64,000 nt of DNA from the NCBI GenBank assembly GCA_037951105.1, contig JBAMJV010000858.1, forward strand, positions 88,278 through 152,277, read 5' to 3'. Every line of letters begins with the position of its first letter. Positions within the stretch are counted from its first letter, which is position 1. Shown here in pieces: positions 57,765 to 64,000 of the stretch. The translations under genes were made by a program, and so were the position numbers. The notes under the pieces were generated by a model. That model made no database searches and was not told the origin of the DNA. It was given only the letters and a program-made list of their open reading frames with translations. The DNA comes from Echinarachnius parma (Eukaryota > Echinodermata > Echinoidea > Clypeasteroida > Echinarachniidae).

Positions 57765-58448
57765 ATGAAGTTTGGAAAGGGGTGTCTGGAGAAGGGGTAT
57801 GGGTCTCCCCCCCCCCCCCCCCTCAAGGTATGGGGGTCTGAAAAAGGGGTTTTATGGGAGAGGGGTACTTGTGTGCCCCTGGGAGGGGGGTGAAGACAGA
57901 TCTTCTTTTCCTATAGACTTAAAAAACTGACTTAAATGGTGATTAGATCTATATCACACTTCCCATCTAAGATGGGGAATGATTCACAAGCAATGAAATC
58001 ACAAGTATTCCTACAAAATGTTTCAAGAATTTTCACAAATTTTGCAATCTCATTTTAACCTGTTGTGCTAATTGCAGTCTATCAATAAACCTCCATATTG
58101 AATCCTGCTTAATGAAATAGTCCTATGATTAAATATCACAAAAAGAGGATGCATTTAAGTGTGACCATTAAGTTTTTCTTGAGATCTCACTTAGTGGTCT
58201 AAGAAGAACATAATACTTTTATGTTTTTGCATATAATATTTTTTTCATTGCTACTAATAATGTTATAAAATGAATGACAAAGCAGAAGAGATGGAGAGAT
58301 GGGTGCTGGGGGTTGATGGGGGCTGGGGAGTTGACCAGATACACTGGACAGCAATGGGAAGGAAGGGCAGATTGCAACATCCCTGTTTATAAACAGAGGA
58401 CCAGGATATTGTATTACCTTGCTAAAAAATGACCAAACAAAGCAGTGT

Positions 58449-58749
58449 TAGTTAGTTAAAGTTTAAGTCTTTCCCGTGCCAATGTTGGCATATAAGGCGG
58501 CGCCTATCTCCGTTTCATTAGCCCTAGGCCATACGTCTACTAAATGTAGCGATAGCTACAGAAGGGGGCCAGTGCTCTGGTAACTCGTGTGATTAACTTT
58601 CCCTTCTCCATTCTATAAATGCCGAGCGCCTGGCTAGATGGCAGAAGGTACCATTTTTAAAGTCTTTGGTATGACCCGGTCTGGGTTCAAACCCGGGACC
58701 TCCCGTGCATGAGGCGGACACCTAACCGCTAAGCCACCATGCTCGGTGT
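58449..58749 (-). mobile_element. Full-length tRNA-derived SINE with 14-bp target duplication
   Basis: On the minus strand the head reads GGTGGCTTAGCGGTTAGG (A box), a CAT-containing anticodon-like loop, and GGGTTTGAACCC (B box); then a ~200-bp body and a short (TTAACTAAC) tail. AAACAAAGCAGTGT occurs exactly on both sides (58435-58448 and 58750-58763). Confidence 0.9.
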
Positions 58750-58763
58750 AAACAAAGCAGTGT

Positions 58764-60260
58764 AGCCATGGTTAAAGTAAATGGGCGGGGGGGGGGGGGG
58801 GGGCGGGGAGAAGGCATTGTTGACCAATATTATACAAATATAAATATATATTTATAATTACAGATTTATTATTATTTTACCAGGGGGAGGGGAAATCTTG
58901 GAATAAAATAATGATACAGATTGATTTGTTCTACCTAAAGGGGGCAGCTAGGGTTAGAAAGGGAGGGGGGGGGGGGAGAGAATCCCAGAATAGGGGCAAC
59001 TTTCCCCCTCCCACCATCTTGGCCCTACCATTCACCATTATATCTTGGCACAATCAGGAGCAATTTCCCTTGATTCAGTTTTAAAAAACCTAGAATGAGA
59101 AAGCTAAAAGGGAGGGGCGATGAAAGACCACTTCACTTCCTACCCTGATGGTCAATATAGCATTGTTTTTTCTGTGGATTCCACAGAGGATTCTTGTTCT
59201 GATTTGTGATGAAACTGTCAAAAAGGATGGGAAAGGAGAAATTCTGGACAGCAGAGGAACAGATGGATGAAGGGTTAGGGGGGATGAAGGGTAGCATAAG
59301 GAGGGGAAATAGGAGGAGGGTATTAAAGGGAGGGATGCACCCTAGGAAGATGAAAGAAAAGTATCACCCTATACCTAAAACGGAGGGATGATAGAACATT
59401 GCTCTCTGCTCTGTGTCATGAGATTTTCTGAATTGGGCAAGAAAATGCCAAATTAACCCATTTCAGACAATTCAAATTAGAGCTCAATATGTATTCTCCA
59501 AAGACGCCAGCCCAAGTACTTTTGAGACAAGCCACAAACAGGTGAAGTGTCTAACGTAGGAATTAATCAAATTTAATTTATTGTACAATGTTCATGTACA
59601 TATCACAATGGCAGCAGCTTGCAAATGACGTGACTATCAATAGTAATTAACGAACGATACAAACTATATTCTTTACAAATTTAAACCCGTCATTACTTTT
59701 CTGACATTGCTCTATCTTTTGTTGCGCAGATTTTTGCTCATGGTTCCTCTGATTCACCTTATTCCATATCAATTTAACATAAAATATCATCAAATTTCTG
59801 CGGTAGATATTCCCCTTTAACTGACTACATTGTCCCTATGCCAGTGAACTTTACTCGGAGAGAAATCATTAAGCCAAGAAGTGGATTCAAAGTCTCGTAT
59901 TATTTCGTGATGGGAATAATACAATCTGTAAAAAGTCTATTTGCATACTGTGCTTTCAACTCAAGTGTTTTATCAAATATTTTTCTAGGCAGTTTGGTTT
60001 GTCTCGCTAGATTCTTTCAAGTAAATTTGAACAGAAATTTGGTTTTATTTGTGCATCTTTTCAACTTCAGATGAACGTGGCAAAACGATGACATTACGAG
60101 TTTCATCATGGAGTTATTACACAACACAATCCATGTAGTGCAAATATATGCCTCAATCTACAAAACTAGTGCCGTCAGTGTTTGTATTAATATGCCTCGT
60201 AAGTGATCCTTCCACTTGCTTCAAAGGAAGGCGGGTTTCCGCATTTACAGCTGATTCTCT
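58764..60260. other. Low-complexity and unassigned sequence
   Basis: G runs at 58788-58803 and 58966-58977, then purine-rich sequence (59200-59400). No coding signal recognised. Confidence 0.4.
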
Positions 60261-60261
60261 A

Positions 60262-60477
60262 CCCCCGAGGCGACATACCGGCACATGGGTCGGATGGAAA
60301 GAGATATTGAAAACCCTTTCACACCCTGAAAATAAATCACATTCATATGAGTTGAAATAGACCAGTCTGCTGAGGCAACATACCCTCACATGGGTCGGAT
60401 GGAAAGAGACATTGAAACCCCCTTCACACACTGACAAATATATCACACCTTTACGACATCAAATAGACCGGTCTGTC
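60262..60477 (+). repeat. Two-copy ~107-bp tandem repeat
   Basis: Copies share CACATGGGTCGGATGGAAAG, and ATAGACC(A/G)GTCTG; starts near 60266 and 60372. Confidence 0.8.
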
Positions 60478-60594
60478 ATCATGTTAGAATTTAATGCATA
60501 TTCTATTTTTTTTTAAACAATTATCCCTGGCAACCTAAAGCTTGTCTTAGGTTTACCCATCATAGCAACAGCTGATGTAACTGATGTAACTTAA

Positions 60595-60768
60595 TAGTAC
60601 TTCAAAACATCAAATCTAGCTCTTGTGCATCATGATAACAAACGTGTTAAATATGTTTGTGTGACTACTTCTTAGCGTCTGTTGTTAATGTAGTACTTCA
60701 AACATCAAGCCCAACTCTTGTGCGATCATGGTTGCAAACGTGCTAAATAGGTTGTGTGAACTGCCGCT
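60595..60768 (+). repeat. Two-copy ~94-bp tandem repeat
   Basis: GTACTTCAAA(A)CATCAA, CTCTTGTGC, CATGATAACAAACGTG and GTTTGTGTGA recur with few changes at 60598 and 60692. Confidence 0.75.
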
Positions 60769-60904
60769 AAGAGGGAAAATTGATCTTTTTATTGCCTGTC
60801 AATATTTGGGGTATGGATGGCTCTTCCACAGGGAGACAGATCAAGTTGTCGGGTCGACTCAAACGATCGGATTCACGGTGCCACACGTTCATTCGACAAC
60901 TATA

Positions 60905-61109
60905 CGGTGGCATAGCCAGGGTCATCCCACTTGGGAAGCAGGGGTGGGGGTGCTTCACATGAGAGGGACAAACTGACATAAAAATCTATTTCTGTATATT
61001 TTTTTAAACAGGGGGCAATGAAAGGGGGAGGGGGGGGGGGGAAGAGTTTCAATAGCGGAGAGGGGCAAGTGCCCCTTGCCCCCCCCCCCTTCCCAGAGCT
61101 GCACCACTG
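60905..61109. mobile_element. hAT-like MITE with G and C runs
   Basis: CGGTGGCATAGCCAGGG at the left and GAGCTGCACCACTG at the right, with G and C runs inside. No clear target duplication. Confidence 0.5.
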
Positions 61110-62880
61110 AACCTCTTATCAACTCTGAGTGAGTTGGGAAACACCAAGTTCATTATTATTATCGCAGAATGCTTAGCCACAGACACAAAAACAAAAAGGG
61201 ATATTGTTTTTTCAGATACATGTAGTCAACGAGTGTCCAAATAGTTGAAGATGCACGTAATTACGACTCTAACAACAAAGTCTTGGTGCCACGTTACTAC
61301 ACAGTTCGATCGGCCACCTCTTATCAGCTCTTCAAGTGGGCAAAGACCAAGTTCATTTTAATACATAATATAAAGCCATAAACAATTCAACGTGGTATGT
61401 TTATTCTGTCTAGTGTCTAAATATAGCAGACGATACCAGTACACATATTATACCCTTTTTTTATACATGTCTGATTAATGTTTTTTCTCAGATTAGCGCT
61501 AATCATTAACTTTTGGTTTAATTTTTATTTAATCATTTTATAGAAAACTATTTTTTTCACATCTTGAACCTGGCCTTTCCCAAATATCACTGGAAAATAA
61601 TCAAGACAGCAAACTTTTCTTGACTTCATGACGACAGTTTAACAGACACCAAATAGCTTGTTGCCACGGTGAAAAAGGTTAATTATGGTTATTTTCAAGG
61701 TTTAATTCTCTGCGGAAATGTCATATTGTCAATGTTGAATTTATATGTTACAACTAACTATAGGGATATTGGTTTACCAAATGTAGTTCATTAAATTAAC
61801 AAATTAATCAATTAAAATGTAAACAAAAATTAAAAGGGAAAAAATGCAATCATTAAAATAACATATTGTGTATTTTTGGCTAAATTGAGTTCTGCATGCC
61901 ATCTTGTAGATTATGAGATGCCAATTCAATATTCAGCTGATTATTATTCCTAATTTGGGGAATATTGATCAAAATTTAAAAAAAAACAGCTACATTAGGT
62001 TCGACAAAGCTCCCGAACTTTACACATTAATATCTCTGAAGTACACAAAATAACTTAGCTTCTCTTTCTCAACCGTTGATATCCAGTATACAGAAATGTT
62101 CATAGCATGGAAGCTTGGGCAGAATGTAAAGTTTTTCCAAATAGCTGTGGGGTGGCAGTCAAGTAGCCTCGGTCCTTGAAGGATTACACATGATTGACTA
62201 ACAAATTCCTGAAAATCATCGTCAATAAAGATTTTCCTTCCTCTCTCCTCCTTGGATCACAACATTCTGTTACCGTACACCCCTCCCCCCCCCCCCCCCC
62301 CCCGCTATACACATATCAACTTCCCCTATCTAATGCCTGGACTAGCGTCCTCCCTTTTTTCTCCCGGGGGCCGACCGGGGCTCTAATCTTGTGCGCCATC
62401 GCCGCTGATGCCGCTGGACGCGTTGGATTATCAGCCCGCTCCAGAAGCTGGGCGGAACGCTCGGAAGGAATGCTTACAATTTACTGCCTTCCTGCAGTAC
62501 TCGATCACTCGTTCGCGCCAAAACATGGCATCGCATCATTGCCGATCGGCGAATGCCCATGAGCTTGACAAGGGACTCTGAGAGTGATTCTACCTAGTAC
62601 TAGAGTCAGGAAAAAAAGGATATATTTTCAGGGGCTATTATTCAAACCTGTTCCTCACTAGATTTTGCAATTCCCATTGAGAAAATACAAATCCCCTGTA
62701 GGTAATGGGTTTAATTTTAGTGGTCTTTCTAAGCAGGTGGTTCTTTATAGCTATAAAGAGCAGGTTTGACTGTAGGAGTGAAAGCTTTGGAGAAGGGGAC
62801 TAGTCCTCTCCGATCTGCTAGCTCCATACATTCAACTTCTGCTGATTACCTGGCTAGAGAAGAAGGCAGTAGGCTGGAAT
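61110..62880. other. Intergenic or intronic, no exon seen
   Basis: A GC-rich patch at 62340-62570 stands out, but neither strand gives a recognisable domain. C19 tract at 62285-62303. Confidence 0.4.
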
Positions 62881-63168
62881 GCAAGGGCGTCAATATCTTC
62901 TCAATAGTTGGGGGGGGGGGGGGGGGACACACATTGTGAGGGAGTGGAGCGACCAATCGCAGTAGGGTGTGGGAGGGGGTGTCCCCTCCCACTTAATTAT
63001 GGCGCTTTTGCATTTTTGGGGGCCTGAAATTGTGCGATTTGGTGCATAACCGAGACAGAAATTTGACATGCTATGATGCAGTGAAAAAAAATACACGGGG
63101 CGGCGGGCGAATTCACCCCTGAAATGCCCAAAAGAGCCCCGAAAGAAAAAAAAGTTTTTTTTTTTTTT

Positions 63169-63171
63169 TGT

Positions 63172-63227
<56 letters not shown>

Positions 63228-63251
63228 GGGGGGGGGGGAGGGGGGGGGGGG
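63169..63251 (+). repeat. Very long poly(G) tract
   Basis: G55 (63172-63226), A, G11, A, G12, preceded by a T15 tract. The longest G run in the window. Frames read through it are poly-Pro/poly-Gly artefacts. Confidence 0.95.
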
Positions 63252-63554
63252 ATTTGGGGGATTTTTTTTCTTTTTTTTTCTGTTTGGATCGTGATCAAAT
63301 ACTTATAAGATGATCACTTACAGCATTAGAGCTTAATAGTAGCCCCTGAAATTCGAAAAAGAGCCTGGAAATTTGTAGCCCCCGAGATGATAAAAGTAGC
63401 CCCTGAAAAGGAGCCCCCGAAATAAAAATATTAATTTTTTCGCTGCTATGATGTGCAAGCTATGGAATCAACATACATATATGAAAAGTGGGGGGGACAA
63501 TGCCCTCCACTTCAAATGTGTGGGAGGGGGGGGGGGGGCATGTCCCCCCATCCC

Positions 63555-63655
63555 CCGCCTGTTGACGCCCATACTGGTATGACCCAGCTGGCGATTGAAC
63601 CCAAGACCTCCTGTGCATGAGATGGATGCTCTAACCACTAGGCTACAATGCCACA
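63555..63655 (-). mobile_element. tRNA-derived SINE head
   Basis: Minus strand: GTAGCCTAGTGGTTAGAG (A box), CATCTCATGCA loop with CAT, and GGTCTTGGGTTCAATC (B box). Same general type as 58449-58749 but diverged; other end not defined. Confidence 0.7.
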
Positions 63656-64000
63656 TTCTGATTATGTATTTTTTAATAATTGATGTACACGAAAGTTGAT
63701 AATATTTATACTCTCAATTCTTTGTATATTTTGTGTACGCAATATTTTATTTTACCATACACTGTACATGTTTGAAGGTATGTCTAACAGTTCCTTGCAT
63801 TTGTCTTCATAAGTATTTGTATGATATTTTGTATGATTCTTTTTAATTTTGTATGATATTTTTAATGTTTTATACTCTGTAAATTCAGTTGCAATTTAGC
63901 CTTCTCGGTACAATGATTGAATAAAATACCTCAAATTGAATTTAATTGAAATTGATAAAAGGAGAGTAACTAATAAAATTGTCAAATATTGAGAAGAATG

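Noticed and set aside
58670..58745. tRNA-Met-like gene on the minus strand
   Set aside because: A and B boxes are good, but the anticodon and acceptor stems pair poorly and it continues into a SINE body with a target duplication.
62194..62562. 122-aa plus-strand frame in a GC-rich patch
   Set aside because: Runs through a C19 tract and shows no recognisable domain; neither strand gives an Ig half or signal peptide.
63113..63298. Poly-proline frame
   Set aside because: Pure consequence of the G55/G11/G12 tract.

Overview
The window is animal nuclear DNA: AT-rich, intron-rich and packed with small non-autonomous transposons. Three gene loci and one gene fragment can be supported. From intron/exon texture and protein resemblance I would guess a marine invertebrate deuterostome (echinoderm or other ambulacrarian). 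That is inference only; no lineage-specific marker was seen.

Layout. (1) 2072-10186, + strand: an eight-exon ribose-5-phosphate isomerase gene (RPIA), complete, with all catalytic residues. Its introns hold TTAA-flanked and Tc1-like MITEs, a repeat carrying GGTCACGTGTGTGAC motifs, and a 15-copy minisatellite grown from the end of exon 3 together with its 5' splice site. (2) 10187-16548: intergenic, with hAT, pogo, long-inverted-repeat and Mutator-like MITEs. (3) 16549-29861, + strand: an eight-exon gamma-butyrobetaine dioxygenase-like gene (BBOX1 family, last step of carnitine synthesis). Zinc and iron ligands are present, and a predicted first exon looks like a mitochondrial presequence. (4) 29862-36745: intergenic, with nested TTAA MITEs, a Tc1-like element and CA repeats. 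(5) 36746-37957, - strand: an intronless SLC35G1-type EamA membrane transporter. (6) 37958-44379: repeats only. (7) 44380-56912, - strand: the 3' part of a secreted or extracellular modular gene. It encodes half an Ig domain, a 12-cysteine module I could not name, three short EGF repeats and a 23-residue tail. Its 5' end was not found and probably lies beyond 64000. (8) 56913-64000: SINEs, very long poly(G) tracts and degenerate repeats.

The genes do not form a pathway or an operon; RPIA (pentose phosphate) and BBOX1 (carnitine) are merely neighbours. The most unusual signal is that exon pieces were tandemly duplicated three times (RPIA exon 1, RPIA exon 3, BBOX1 exon 7), each time with material at or near a splice site. 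The second theme is how finely the transposon strata can be read: exact target-site duplications of 14, 9, 8 and 5 bp, and several nested insertions. No transposase or reverse transcriptase gene was recognised, and no CRISPR, prokaryotic or viral gene system was seen.
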